From positions 1-24,509 of the forward strand of contig JAYSSF010000024.1 of the NCBI GenBank assembly GCA_043720715.1: 24,509 bases of DNA, written 5' to 3'. The DNA comes from JAYSSF01 sp043720715. Lineage in GTDB: Bacteria; Patescibacteriota; Gracilibacteria; Absconditabacterales; Absconditicoccaceae. The translations under genes were made by a program, and so were the position numbers. Within the stretch, counting starts at the first letter, position 1, and the number at the start of each line of letters is the position of its first letter. Shown here piece after piece: positions 1 through 11,173 of this stretch. Below the pieces are notes generated by a model, which worked only from the letters and a program-made list of their open reading frames with translations, searched no databases and had not been told where the DNA came from.

Positions 1-38
1 TAGTAACTTATTTTCAAGGAACATTACTCATTAGTTGT

Positions 39-89
39 CCTCATTCATCCCAATCGCAGCAGAGCTGCGGGGTATTCTGAGGCTTTTTT
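39..89 (+). terminator. Structured stem with T-run, probable terminator
   Basis: The sequence folds into a nested stem: CCTCA (39-43) pairs with TGAGG (78-82), CCC (49-51) with GGG (70-72), and CGCAG (55-59) with CTGCG (65-69), with near-symmetric internal loops. Six T residues follow at 84-89. This looks like a plus-strand terminator or the 3' end of a structured RNA whose body lies upstream of the window. No plus-strand coding end is visible before it, so what it terminates is unknown. Confidence 0.5.
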
Positions 90-91
90 GA

Positions 92-119
92 TAAAAAAAT
101 ACACCAATATTTATTGGTG
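92..119 (-). terminator. Intrinsic terminator of the glycine-rich peptide gene
   Basis: CACCAATA (102-109) and TATTGGTG (112-119) are perfectly complementary. On the minus strand a T-rich run (TATTTTTTTAT) follows directly. The element lies 15 bp past the stop codon of the small glycine-rich peptide gene, which supports that gene being a separate transcription unit. Confidence 0.75.
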
Positions 120-134
120 CTGTTAATTTTTTAT

Positions 135-347
135 CTAGCCTTTATAAAAATAATCAGATCAATTTACGCCTGAACGACAACCTCATCATGATCATCCACC
201 AGAATTACCTCAACCTCACTGTCAACTTGCACCACTTGAATTACAACTTAAAGTGCTTTCAATCTCACTCCTAGCGTCTACTAAAGTAATTTCAACTCAT
301 TCACCTGCAAGTTCATTTAATAAACTTTCAAAATTTTCTAATTTCAT
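135..347 (-). CDS. Small glycine-rich peptide, possible secreted or modified peptide precursor
   Basis: This 70-residue ORF appears only when TGA is read as Gly; it contains eight TGA codons. The N-terminal half (about 1-34, beginning MKLENFESLLNELAGEG) is acidic and looks helical. The C-terminal half is rich in Gly, Ser and Asn, with GQGGGGNSGGGSGGGC at its centre, Cys at positions 35 and 57, and the ending SDYFYKG. A leader-like half followed by a Gly/Ser/Asn/Cys core recalls microcin B17-type or other bacteriocin precursors, but I find no specific leader motif and no modification enzyme nearby. The ATG has no good Shine-Dalgarno. The promoter-like motif at 458-470 and the terminator at 92-119 frame it as a monocistronic gene. 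Alternatives are a structural Gly-rich protein or a chance ORF. The reading is exact; the function is inference. Confidence 0.6.
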
Positions 348-457
348 TGTCGTAAAAAAAATGAATAAAGAAACTAGAGTTTTAAAGACTTTTCTTTGTC
401 ATATAAAACATATATAATTTTAAAAAATTGATAATCAAGTTTAATTTCAAAAGTAAA

Positions 458-470
458 TTGACATAGTATA
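458..470 (-). promoter_or_regulatory. Promoter-like motif TATACTATGTCAA
   Basis: On the minus strand this reads TATACTATGTCAA, with a TATACT -10-like box, 110 bp before the start of the glycine-rich peptide. Near-identical copies lie at 6139-6151 and 15331-15343, each ahead of another minus-strand gene. I see no clear -35. The rest of 348-628 is AT-rich and shows no gene I can support. Confidence 0.45.
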
Positions 471-628
471 TAAAAATAAGATCATATATGATGGAACGTA
501 TTGGAACATATTCGAGTCTATTGCACCACTAAATCTTAAGTACCAATCCCAGATTCTAGTATAATATCATAAAGATCGACTAGATTCTAACATAAAAGAA
601 TACAACCTAAAGGAAATCTACATATAAT

Positions 629-1513
629 CTAAAACAACCCCTGCTGCATCCCCCTCACCAGACTTGCCTTGAGATCATCGACCCACTTGGCCATACTGGA
701 AAACCCTACCTGATTGACCAAGATCGTCTTGAGTTGAGTAAAATCTAGATCATATCCATAATGTTCAATCGCCACATCTAGCTCAGGCACATCATACAAC
801 TGGATCATCTTCCTACTATGCGCCACCGTCCCCTGCGCAGCCACCAGCTTATCCTTTACGCTCGCGCTCACTTGATCCAGTGACATATAGATCTCTCCCA
901 ACCCACCAAACCTTGATACTAGCTCCTGTGCCATCTTGGGACCAATTCCCGCCACTCACGGCACATTATCACTCACATCTCCCACCAGTGTCAGATAATC
1001 TACCATCAATTCTGGGGTAAATCCATATTCTGACTGAAATCTCATATGATCTCGAGTTTCTTGTTTCATCGGATCCTGGATGAGGACTCAGTCTTTGAGG
1101 ACCTGCTTGATATCCTTATCTGCCGTGTAGATATGATACTCAACCGACGGATCATTATGCAATGCAAAACTATAGAGCACATCATCAGCTTCGTACCCCG
1201 GACACGCCACCTGACTGAGTCAGATTTGACACATAATCTCATGAATCACCGTGATCTGCTCTCCGAAATCATCGGGCATCTTGACCCTATTGGCTTTATA
1301 TGTCACATCTGCATCATGTCTCACCGTCTTGCTCGGTGTATCTCGCACAATGATAAAATAGTCCGGCTGCTCACGCAGTAGTGCCAACATCATCTTGCAG
1401 AATCCATAGACCATCTGCATTGGTTTACCCTCACGGTTCACCATCGGAGGCATCCCATGATATGCTCTATATAAGTATCCAGATCCATCGAGGATATATG
1501 CTTTTGCTTTCAT
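629..1513 (-). CDS. Stand-alone 5'-3' exonuclease (PolA N-terminal domain type)
   Basis: A 294-aa protein corresponding to the 5'-3' exonuclease/flap nuclease domain of DNA polymerase I, without a polymerase domain. It would remove RNA primers and 5' flaps in replication and repair. Metal-binding and catalytic motifs are in order: ILDGSGYLYRAYHG (7-20, Asp9), KTVRHDADVTYKANR (62-76), YEADD (107-111), TADKD (130-134) and GDVSDNVPGVAGIGPKMA (178-195), the last being the helix-hairpin-helix DNA-binding motif. The Gly of VPGV is encoded by TGA, strong evidence for table 25. Length matches the isolated domain. The ATG at 1513 gives the family-typical N-terminus. A GTG at 1540 would add nine residues and lies 12 bp after a strong AAGGAGG, so the true start is uncertain. 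The gene ends in TAG with no obvious terminator. Confidence 0.92.
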
Positions 1514-1540
1514 GATCTCACTATAATCATCACATCTCAC

Positions 1541-1610
1541 AATTCAATGGATCCTCCTTGAGAAAGGACCTCGGTGCCGCTCGACGGTAGGTAGTCGAAG
1601 ACCGGAGGAT
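1541..1610 (-). promoter_or_regulatory. Structured leader with sequestrable Shine-Dalgarno
   Basis: On the minus strand AAGGAGGAT (1559-1551) is a strong ribosome-binding sequence upstream of the exonuclease. ATCCTCC at 1610-1604 is its perfect 7-bp complement. Between them are nested pairs, CGAC with GTCG and GGT with ACC, so the leader could fold and hide the SD. ACCGAGG could instead pair with CCTC(C)GGT, giving a competing fold. The spacing to GTG 1540 (12) is long, and to ATG 1513 (39) too long. Part of this could be a degenerate dispersed repeat instead. Confidence 0.35.
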
Positions 1611-1641
1611 TAAAAAAACCCAACCACCGAAGTAGTCAGGT
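1611..1641 (-). terminator. Intrinsic terminator of the 1452-aa surface protein gene
   Basis: On the minus strand ACCTGACTAC, a TTCG tetraloop and GTGGTTGGGT form a 10-bp stem including G-U pairs (1632-1641 with 1618-1627), followed by seven T. The G-U pairs exist only in minus-strand RNA, so it acts in that direction. It belongs to a family with the 15371-15397 and 6162-6196 terminators. Confidence 0.85.
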
Positions 1642-1656
1642 TCTTATCATTATTTT

Positions 1657-1683
1657 GTCATCCTGAGTATCGCGAAGGACCCC
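1657..1683. repeat. Dispersed short repeat after stop codon (copy 1)
   Basis: GTCATCCTGAG followed by GCGAAGGACC matches 15414-15440 (GTCATCTTGAG, then GCAAAAGATCC). Both copies lie between a minus-strand stop codon and a terminator of the ACCTGAC/GTTGGGT type, so repeat and terminator look like a shared 3'-end cassette. Confidence 0.5.
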
Positions 1684-1692
1684 TAAACAACA

Positions 1693-4600
1693 CTATTTAA
1701 ACGCTTGCAATTCTTTCATCAATTCATTCGCTCCTGGAGGGAGGCTTGTCCAAAGGCTAGGAGATGTTGCAATCTGAAGAGATGAGCCTTCTTGTACAAG
1801 TTTGATCCTTGAGACAGAACTATCAAACCAGTCTTTAAGAGTAGATCTTCTTGCATTTGTAAGGTCTTTGATAGCATTAGCATCTGCTGCAAGATTCACA
1901 ATCAATCCATCGATCTTAAGTTGTCATCCAAAGACCCACGATTTCATTAGTTCATTGTTCCAGTATTGATCTGATATTACTTTCTGAGCAATATAAATAC
2001 CCTTGAGCGATTGATTACGAGGAGAACTATATGAATCACTATAAAAGTCGGGTTTCAAGATAATATTACCATTAGGCACAATAAACAAGATATTATTTTT
2101 GATATCTCCTACAATAGTGATATCACCATTGGGTACAATGATCGTCTTCTTTCATAGTGTTCCGGCAGAGTCAATAATCTTACTATCATTACCCCCAACT
2201 ACATAAATATCAGCATTTGATATCTTCATTATAGATCATACCAGCAACCCTGGCACCGATGTATTCATTCCTAGGGGCTTCGCAAGTTCCGCATATTTTT
2301 TAACAAATGCATCAACAAGATACCCAAGATTCGATGATCATTTATAGAGAGTTTGTGTTGTAGATGTTGGGTTAGTCTCAAGAATACGATGTCCATTGAT
2401 TCTGACAATCTTACTCATGATATCTGCATCCTGAGCACTCGCAGATAATCAGTTCTGTTGTGTCATATACGGCTTAGTCACAGTAAATGGCATCTTGATA
2501 TCCATATCAGAGATCCACTCATTAGAGAGTACATATTTATCAAACTCTGTCGTCTCCTCTCAAGGATCTTTGGTGGCATTATTATTAGCATCTTTCCAAA
2601 TTACTTCAAACTGCGCATCACATGTATAATAAGTCGTTTTATTCCATACAAGATTATACTCACCAAGATAAGTAAATTCTCATCATAGTGTAGTAATCCA
2701 ATTAAGCGGCGAGATAAATGATGCTCCACTTGATCCATTATAATTTCTAAGAATTGATGGGCTGACTCATTCAAAGTAAGTAGTAAACAACTTCCAATCA
2801 GTCAGATTTCTACGTTCATCACAGTAATGATTGATAGTCTTTGATTTAGTTCCCTTACCATCGACAAGATAGAACTCACAGATCGCGCCCTTATTGTCAC
2901 GACTATTGACCACATAAGTTACACTTGGATTATGTACTCAGATATTACAATCATCGGTAAATTCAATATCTGACGCCTTATCAAAGTTCCATCGATATGG
3001 GAGGTATTCTCCTACCATTACATCTGGTGGATCTATATATCATCCTGTCTCGTTCTTGGTGATTTTCTTAGTAGTATTACCAGATCCTCATCCACATCTT
3101 GAGCAAGAAGATTCGATCTTACATGTTCTGCTACATCTATCACCACTAACAACATTACCATCGTCACACTCTTCATCGTCAGCAGTGCCCACAATAGTAT
3201 CTATTCAGCTTGGTTCTAGTTTACCATTACCACATAGATTATTTCACCCAAAAGTAGGACCCTTATATACTCCAGCATCAATCGTGAGATTATTCTCACC
3301 TCCAACAAGAGTGATACACGCGGTATCTCATGCAGAATTTGCATTGCTATCGTTACCAGTAGTAGAACCTACTGCATTAATAAGAGTAAACGTACCATAA
3401 CCTGCTGACGCACCAAACTTAATTTTATAGCTTCATGACACAAGTGAGTCGAATAAATAATTACCGTTGACGTCGGTTGTGCCACTTGTCACTAAGGCTC
3501 CGCCACATGTATATAGTGACACTTTTGTACCAGCGATTCCCAGCTCACCAGCATCTTGAATACCATTCTTATTGGCATCATGCCATACACGATCTCCCAG
3601 CGATCATACAGGTGATGTCACGATAGACTTCGTACAAGCATTTGGGTCTTTTGTAAGAATCTTAGAGCCAGCATTTGCATCCAAACATTGGTAATTTACA
3701 TCATCTGACTCCTGTGATGGAGTACAATAAGCTACTGGTGATGGAATATTTATAATATTATCAAGATCGAGCACAACACCAGTGAGAGGAGGTAGATTAT
3801 TTTTAACAGCACATCTATCATTGATGATGGTTTTATGTTGTCTATAGGCACAGGCAATATTAATAGCAGGAACATATGTTACCACCTTGTGTGTGATTGA
3901 TCCATTGACTACACACTGGGCAGTATACGTACCAAAAGGGACATATATTGATCCTGCTGCGCCAGTAACAGTGATGATAGCCGTAGATCATGATAAAATC
4001 TTAAATTGGACACTACTAGAGTTTGTTGTTGTACAACCATAGTCAACGCGGACTCCCGTACTAGTAGTGATGTTGGTTACTGTCACACTAATGGCGTCAC
4101 AACTCACGATAGGCTGTGAAGTAGGAGTAGCAACAGCGCCAGCATTATTATTATAGTTTGTCTCTAGTGTGGTCGTATAGATACGAGCTATATTGGTCAG
4201 TGCAACATTGTCAGGCTTACCACCTACATAGCGGCTCTTCACCAAGATACTACCTGTTGCACCAGGCAACAGATCACCATTTAGTACGTATTTCACCGTA
4301 TTACCAGTACCCAAAGAAATATAAGCAATTTGGTTTTTGGGAGTAAATTCTCATACAAACTCCAATCAGCTAGGCAGAGTATCAACAATAGCAACATCTT
4401 TTGCAAGCTGAGAACCATTATTTTGATAATCAAGTTTCCAAGTTACAATTTCTCCTTTTTGATTTGGAAACGTCACTCTATCCACTGATTTAGTAATAGA
4501 AACATCGGCATTTTGATTAAGTCATACACATACAGTATACGTTGATTGATTATTATTCGGACTGGTGTCTGGAGTATCCATCCCTCAGATTGCTGTATTA

Positions 4601-6051
4601 TCAATACATGTACCATCGGGGAGACTACCATCATATTCTAGAACCAATTGCACACTCTGTGACACACCAGGTAGTAATTCCCCATTACCCCAATACCAAG
4701 TCAATCTGTCAGTTGGTAGATATACCGTCTGCCAAGGATATCATCATCCTACTTCTCCATCTCACTTCCACCAGAAATCACTAGGATTAGTTGCTCATGT
4801 AAAGTTAGCCATTCTTCTCCAATTACCATTGATTGTGGCATCACTCACGAATGCGTACTTATTCACTCTGGTATCATACACAGCATGTCACCTACTACTC
4901 GATACAAACCTCATACCAACAGGTATAGCATCATCCAGTCTAGAGTACGTGACAACACCCGCTCATCAGTTAGTCACTGTGATAGTATAGGTTACTTGAT
5001 CACCAGATTGGATAGTTTTTTTATCTCATCGTTTTGATACAATCATGTCAGTAGTAGCGGCATAGCCACATGTTGTTCATGATGGAATTTCTCATTCATT
5101 CAATGATGCTTGATCACCAACACTATACATCCTATATTTATCATAATTTGCCCATTCTCGTCTTGCAGCTGTTTTTTGTCGGTTGCCAATAGACACACAC
5201 TCCCATACTGGTTTACCATTTGGATTCAGGTTACAATTACCATTTGCATCTCTAGTATATCATGCAGGCACAGTAGATTGTATACCAGCGATATTATTAC
5301 ACACATCACCATCTCCAATACACTTACAAGATGATTGATTGCCATCACACCTCAGTCACTGTCATGCACAGTCCTCCACTACCTCTCCACAACCATTGAC
5401 GATATTGCCACTAATATCACATCTTCGATGGTCTTTTGAGTTAAATGGGCAGCTACCCGGCTTACATACAGCATCAATGAGATTACCATCACCATTGGCG
5501 TCAGAGTTACATCATCATGGACAAATCTGATTAACCCCCTGGGTATTATATCTACCATAGAAGACATTATCGATATCGCTTTTATTATTACAGAACCAAT
5601 ATACTGACGAGTCTGTTGGTTGGCATCATCATCGCACACGACATTCATATCACGGCTGACAAGCTTGGGTTTTACCACAGCCATTCGTTGCTGTATTTTT
5701 ATCATTACAACCGACCAATGCGCCATTTGGATCACATGCCATCGCAGTCTGACATGATGCTTGACCATTTGGACCAGCACACACAGTACCAGCACTACAT
5801 GCTCCTATCGTACTACCACAGCTATTGAGTAGTCGATTTTGCCCATTTGGATCACAGGAGACCCATCACTGTGTTGGTTTACAACAACTAGGATCCCATT
5901 GTGGACAAACATCACCTGCATATGCCGTCGATGGTCATACTATACCATTGAGAATAAGATCAAGCATATTGCCAGCACTTGCGGTAGTGACATATGCGCC
6001 CAACATACCAGCTAATACTGATGCAACAATAAGAAAGAGGAATTTTTTCAT
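1693..6051 (-). CDS. Giant secreted multidomain surface protein (1452 aa)
   Basis: One ORF of 1453 codons when TGA is Gly. It has a signal peptide (MKKFLFLIVASVLAGMLG, cleavage near TTASA-GN, about residue 26). Approximate domains: cysteine-rich EGF/disulfide-like region, 45-330; DUF11-type beta repeat, 334-500; second DUF11 repeat, 511-640 (SVDRVTFPNQKGEIVTW); Ig-like stretch, 648-810; SdrD/Cna-B-like domain, 815-920 (GDRVWHDANKNGIQD); Myxococcus-type cysteine repeat, 934-980 (CGNGKLEPSG, DDEECDDGN); then an unrecognised region, 998-1452, with beta-rich repeats such as NGDITIVGDIKNN and the ending SLWTSLPPGANELMKEL. No LPXTG motif or terminal membrane segment is visible, so the means of surface attachment is unknown. 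The last roughly 200 residues match the C-terminus of the 6240-11126 protein. Likely an extracellular adhesin or cell-surface fibre; a role in host or prey contact is inference. Confidence 0.88.
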
Positions 6052-6138
6052 CGTATAATGAACAATAAAATACTACCATAGTTATATCCCCACGTCGTAT
6101 AAAAGTAAAGTTTACCACGACACATATCTCAATATAGG

Positions 6139-6151
6139 TTGACATATTATA
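6139..6151 (-). promoter_or_regulatory. Promoter-like motif TATAATATGTCAA
   Basis: On the minus strand TATAATATGTCAA contains a consensus TATAAT -10, 88 bp before the start of the 1452-aa surface protein and just after the terminator of the upstream gene. It matches the copies at 458-470 and 15331-15343. Confidence 0.5.
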
Positions 6152-6161
6152 GATAATAATA

Positions 6162-6196
6162 AATAAAAAAACCTAACTCCCTCCGAAGTCAGATTT
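6162..6196 (-). terminator. Intrinsic terminator of the 1628-aa surface protein gene
   Basis: On the minus strand AAATCTGACT (96-87 of this block) pairs with AGTTAGGTTT across an eight-base loop (6087+: stem 6087-6096 offset to 6187-6196 and 6169-6178), with the T-run reading through to 6165. In window coordinates the arms are 6187-6196 and 6169-6178. It separates the two surface-protein genes into independent transcripts. Confidence 0.75.
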
Positions 6197-6239
6197 CTCT
6201 ATCATGATTTACTCTTAACTTTTAGTTCTTCTCTATTCT

Positions 6240-9200
6240 CTACTTATACGTCTCCAAAGCACTCATCAACTCATTTGCCCCAGGAGGCAGACTTGTCCAG
6301 AAACTAGGATCAGTCTCGATCGTTAGAGCAGCACCATTGAGGATTGCATCTCTCTTGTAGTTTGAATTAGTAGTGTTAGTTTGGAACCAATAGTCCTCAA
6401 TATATGATCTTCTCGAATTATAGATTTGCTCAATATCAGTAGGATCGGTACTCACTACAATACCCTTGATTCTTAGTCATCATTTATCAGCCCAGTTCTC
6501 TGAAGCAAGATTATCATTACGTATTCTCGTAGACGACTTAACATGATCAGCAATATAGATACCCTCTACAAGCTGGATTTCATCTGGATTAGGTGATTTA
6601 AAGTAGATAGTTCAGCCATTTGCAATCATCATCACTCTACCCTTAACGTCTCATTGGATGGTAATATCTCATCCATTACTAATAATTGTGCCTCTCGGTA
6701 AGTCTCATCACGCAATAAACAAATTATCAGTACCAACCTTCACATAGATTTCTTTACCTGCAACCTTTCTAAAGTAAGCACTATATGGTCAGGCAAGCTT
6801 TGTATACTTATCAGCAAACTGTTTACCAAGATACGTAAGATTACTTGTTCTTTGGTATTGAGATATTTGCACAATATTATCAATAATAGATCATCTCGTA
6901 TCAAAACTATGGAAGTTATTCATCACGGCTCTACTAGTATCAGTTGTACCTAGTGACTTACCTTGCTGTACAAAGTATGGAGTCGTCACAGTAAAGTTAA
7001 ACGAACACTCATTAACATATCATCCATCGTTCTTCGCTATATATCTTTGAGCACTTTGCTTCCATTCTTTAGTACCATTTGCCTTAGTGATTTGTTCACA
7101 TACGTAGAATGTTGAGCTATCCAAAGCCAACTTATACTCACCGTATTTATTGGGCACATCAGACCAGTTACTTGGTCAGAAGAACGAAGATCATCAGTCA
7201 ATCTTTGATCTTTGATATCATTGGAGAGACACTGGTCTTGTTGAGAAGAAGTCACCAAACAGTGGTTCTGATGTTAACTCAGCATCTTGATAACAGTATT
7301 TTGTAAACTCAGCAGCTGGAGTTTTGGCCGTATCATCCACATACATCGTAAAGTGACACAAAGGATCGTCAGATCTATCAGATCATCATTTCACCACATT
7401 GGTCTTACCAACTACAGCATTACTACAATCGGGCACAAATGTAATATCACTATCAGATTCTAATTCCCACCAAAATGGTAGATATTCTCACTTATTAACT
7501 GATGGAGGATCAATACTTTCACAACTTGGTAGTCCTTTAATTTTAGCAGGATTATGTGATCCTGTTTGGTATGTTCATTTTGGCTTGTACTTACATTGAT
7601 TAGTACAGATATAATCAAGCTTATCGTTACCATCGCACTCTTCTCCAGTGTCTACTTTGTTATTACCACAGTAGTTTGAACCACCACATGATTTACATCA
7701 TCATCCACCACCTCATGAAGTCACAATGAGCTGTGCTCTACACATGTTGTCTACTCTCGTGAGAATCTGTGATCCAGCAGGAGCATCGACACATTGGTAT
7801 GTCGTATCAGCAAGCTGCTCAGTGCTACAATATGAATACGGTGTTGGCATATATATCAACCCACTCAAGTTTACTTGCGACACTACAAACGGATCCAAGG
7901 CAGTTTTAACTGCACAAGTGAGGTTAGTGGCAGTTTGCTTTTTATAGGCACATATGATAGCATTATTAGTCGCAGCATGAGCTACTACCTTATAGGTGAT
8001 ACCATTATCAAGTGTACATTGTACGTTATATGTACCTACAGCACCGATAGTAAACTGCCCAGTAAACCCAGTCATCATCACTACAGCACCCGTACTACCA
8101 CTCATCGTGACAGTAATGACAGCACTCGTAGCGTTTTTATGAGTACAATTATAGCTGACTGATTGGTTGACTTTGATTGTACCTGGAGAGATAGTAAGTC
8201 ATTCACAGCTTACTGGTTGTTCGGTATACACACCAGCGTCTACTGTCATATTATTTTCACCTTCTTTGAGTCCGATACAATTCGTTAGACCATTGAGTCC
8301 TGCATCACTATCCACAGTATCATCAGATCACTGGTTTGGCATCGTAAACTCATAACCATTTGGTAGAGTAAACTTAACCTTATAGCTACCAGCCTCCAGT
8401 CCTGTAAATAGATACAGTCCTGACCCATTGGTTGTAGTAGTCATGATTGGAGTACCTAAATCAGCAGCGCAAGACGTAATCTTATACAGATCTACCTTCA
8501 CACCACTCAATACGACTTCGTCAGTGTCTTGGATACCATCCTTATCTTTGTCGATCCATACATAATTACCCAATGATGCAGTGCCGCTTCCATATGGAGT
8601 AGTCACAGCAGATCATGTATTATTGTTTGGGTTATCGCCGGCAGTAGTAGTACTAATATCAGTATGATTTGTGAGTGCTGAAGCATTTGCGATACCTCAT
8701 ACATATCTACTCACTACTGTAATAGAACCAGTCTGTCATACTTGAAGTGTCCCAAGGGTCCACACATAATACGACTTACAATGCCAACTCGGTGTGTCAA
8801 AATTACAAGGGGCCTTTATAAGAGTATTTACTGGTACAAAATTATATCATGAGGTAGCAGATACGAATTCTAGTCACTCAGGCAGTACGTCTCTCACCAC
8901 TACACTTTGAGCTGCAGATGGACCATTATTTTTATAATTGAGTGTCCAAGTGATAATTTCTCCAGTTTTATTTGGGAAAGTTGGTCTGTCTACAGACTTC
9001 ACGATTTGAACATCAGCTTGAGGAGTAGATCCTGATACCGGCTTAGTTACTTCGCTATCAGAGTTATTGTTTGGATTACTATCATTAGTTGCTGTAATTG
9101 CTACAGCATTGAGGATATCTTTGTTATCTGGATATCATCATCTATATTCAGTTTTAACTACAAATGATCCAGTTGTTCATACGGGTAGTGGATTTTTAAA

Positions 9201-11126
9201 AATCCAAGTCACCTTTGTTGTGCCGTCAGACTGAGCTTGAGCAGTAAAGGTATACTTACTACCATCTACTGATCAGAGTAGATATGTGAGCTCTTTGGGG
9301 ATAATATCCACTACTACCACATTCGTAGCAGTTGCGGGACCATTATTCTTATAATCTAGAGTCCAAGTGATAATTTCTCATACTTTATTCGGGAAAGTTG
9401 ATCTATCTACTGATTTAACAATTTGCACGTCAACCAACGTCGGATTTGAATAAGGTTTAGTAGTTGCTGACCCATTGTTATTATTTGGATTATCACCATT
9501 GGTAGATGTAGCAATTGATACTACATTCGTCAGATCAGTATTATCAGCCTTACCTCATTCGTACTCAGATACAATAGTAATAGCACCACCCTGACCAGGT
9601 TGAAGTGTCCCGAGATACCATGTATATTTACCTCACGCCTCAATTTTTCCTGCATTCATCGTCATTGATACCACCTTTCTCAGTGACTCAGGCAAGATAT
9701 CTACCACTACCACATTTTCTGCAGCAGCTGGACCATTATTTTTATAGGTCAATGTCCAAGTGATGCGCTCACCAGCAGTATTTGGGAAGGCTGGTCTATC
9801 TACTGTCTTTGTGATTTGAACATCAGCTTGAGCTGGAGCTACACACACATTATTACAATTTGAACTAGAGTATTGTCAGCCCTTTTGTTGTACACATTGG
9901 TAATTATTATTACATGCATATTTATAGATACATGAACCCACCTGACCTTGATTTTCTGCATTAGGATCCTGACATACTGGATTATTAACCTGTTGACATT
10001 GGTTACTACATCCACTATTACCCCAATTGTTACGAGATCCATCATTAAAATCACAGACTTCTCCATTATTTCTTACACCATCTCCACAGTATGGAGCAGT
10101 GCCACAAGCATTATTACAGTTGTTTGATCCATATGCTCCTCACTTCTGTTGTACACATTGGTAATTATTATTACATGCATATTTATAGATACATGCTTGT
10201 GTAGTTGAACCATTATTCTCCGCATTTGGATCATTACAAAGAACGGGAGGTGTACATTTGTTATCACAGTTGCTTGATCCATATGATCATCACTTCTGTT
10301 GTACACATTGATAATTATTATTACATGCATATTTATAGATACATGCTTGTGTTGTTGAACCGTTATTTTCAGCGTTTGGATCATTACAAAGAACGGGAGG
10401 TGTACATTTGTTATCACAGTTTGAACTTGAGTACTGTCCTCACTTCTGTTGCACACATTGATAATTATTATTACATGCATACTTATAGATACATGCTTGT
10501 GTTGTTGAACCGTTATTTTCAGCGTTTGGATCAGTACAAAGTACAGGGGCACTAATGATTTGACAAGTATTCGAACATGATTGATTTGCTTCTACTCATG
10601 CAGTTCCATCGCATTGCTCATATCATGCATCTACGATTCCATCTCCACACTTTGTTACTATTAGGGGCTGGCATTCGTAGTGAGTAAGATAACTCAATGC
10701 GGTACATGGTAGTGCAGGGTTTGCAATACAGGCATCGTTTGCTTCGATATGATATCATTGGACCTTAAATCTAATAACAAAATCTCTTGCAGCAGCATTA
10801 GTAACTACAAATCCATTTACTCATCAAAGAGATACTGTTGACGATCCAGCTACGATATCAGATGCAATAGATGAATATGGTTGACTCACAAACGGACTAC
10901 CCTGCACATAGCTACTAGCTCATCATTGATACTCAATTGCTAATTGCTCCACCACAAAAGGGTTACTTGATGGGTTTGTCATAGAGTCGCTCACAGTTTG
11001 AGATTCTCATTGCCTGATAGTCTTAGGAGCAAAAGACTGATCACATTGCTGAGCATACGTAGAAATTGGAGACAATAGAGCCGCTAAAGTAAAGAGCCCC
11101 AAACCCAAATAGAAAGTCTTTTTCAT
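6240..11126 (-). CDS. Giant secreted multidomain surface protein (1628 aa)
   Basis: One ORF of 1629 codons with TGA as Gly. An adjacent upstream ATG (11129) is equally possible. The signal peptide is MKKTFYLGLGLFTLAALL, cleaved near STYA-QQ. Approximate domains: beta-rich N-domain, 28-150; Myxococcus-type Cys repeat, 157-190 (CGDGIVDAG, EQCDG); four 50-residue cysteine repeats, 190-425 (DPNAENNG, IYKYACNNNYQCVQQKGG), interrupted by another CGDG motif; three DUF11-type repeats, 430-835 (VDRPTFPNKTGEIITWTL); SdrD/Cna-B-like domain, 839-968 (GNYVWIDKDKDGIQD); Ig-like region, 972-1130; a GGGGGG linker with CGNNKVDTGEECDG, 1129-1162; and a C-terminal domain ending SFWTSLPPGANELMSAL. It is paralogous to the 1693-6051 protein. 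Tandem isopeptide-type and disulfide modules suggest a long rigid extracellular stalk. I see no LPXTG or C-terminal membrane anchor. Confidence 0.88.
10091..10540 (-). repeat. Three tandem 150-bp repeats inside the surface protein gene
   Basis: Three units with a period of exactly 150 bp (shared text such as ACACATTG, ATTATTATTACATGCATA and TAGATACATG) encode 50-residue cysteine modules containing IYKYACNNNYQCVQQKGG. The two rightmost units are nearly identical in DNA, indicating recent duplication. A fourth, diverged copy lies at about 9841-9990, separated by a Myxococcus-type cysteine motif. Such tandem DNA repeats can change copy number by recombination. Confidence 0.85.
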
Positions 11127-11173
11127 CATAGTGAGTTGACTAATTGAAAATAAAAAGTAATATAACATTTAGA

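Noticed and set aside
1..24. Possible start of a minus-strand gene at the left edge (ATG at 22-24)
   Set aside because: Only eight codons are in the window, too little to support a gene.
458..463. TTGACA on the plus strand at 458, 6139 and 15331 as a -35 box
   Set aside because: No plus-strand gene follows any of the three; the minus-strand reading sits consistently before minus-strand genes.
3056..5530. Several plus-strand open frames of 60-140 codons within the surface protein gene
   Set aside because: They are shadows of the long minus-strand gene, which has a signal peptide and recognisable domains; the plus frames show low-complexity His/Ser/Thr composition.
10091..10540. Regular repeats considered as a CRISPR array
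   Set aside because: The period is 150 bp, the whole unit is conserved and it is in frame within a coding region; there are no variable spacers.
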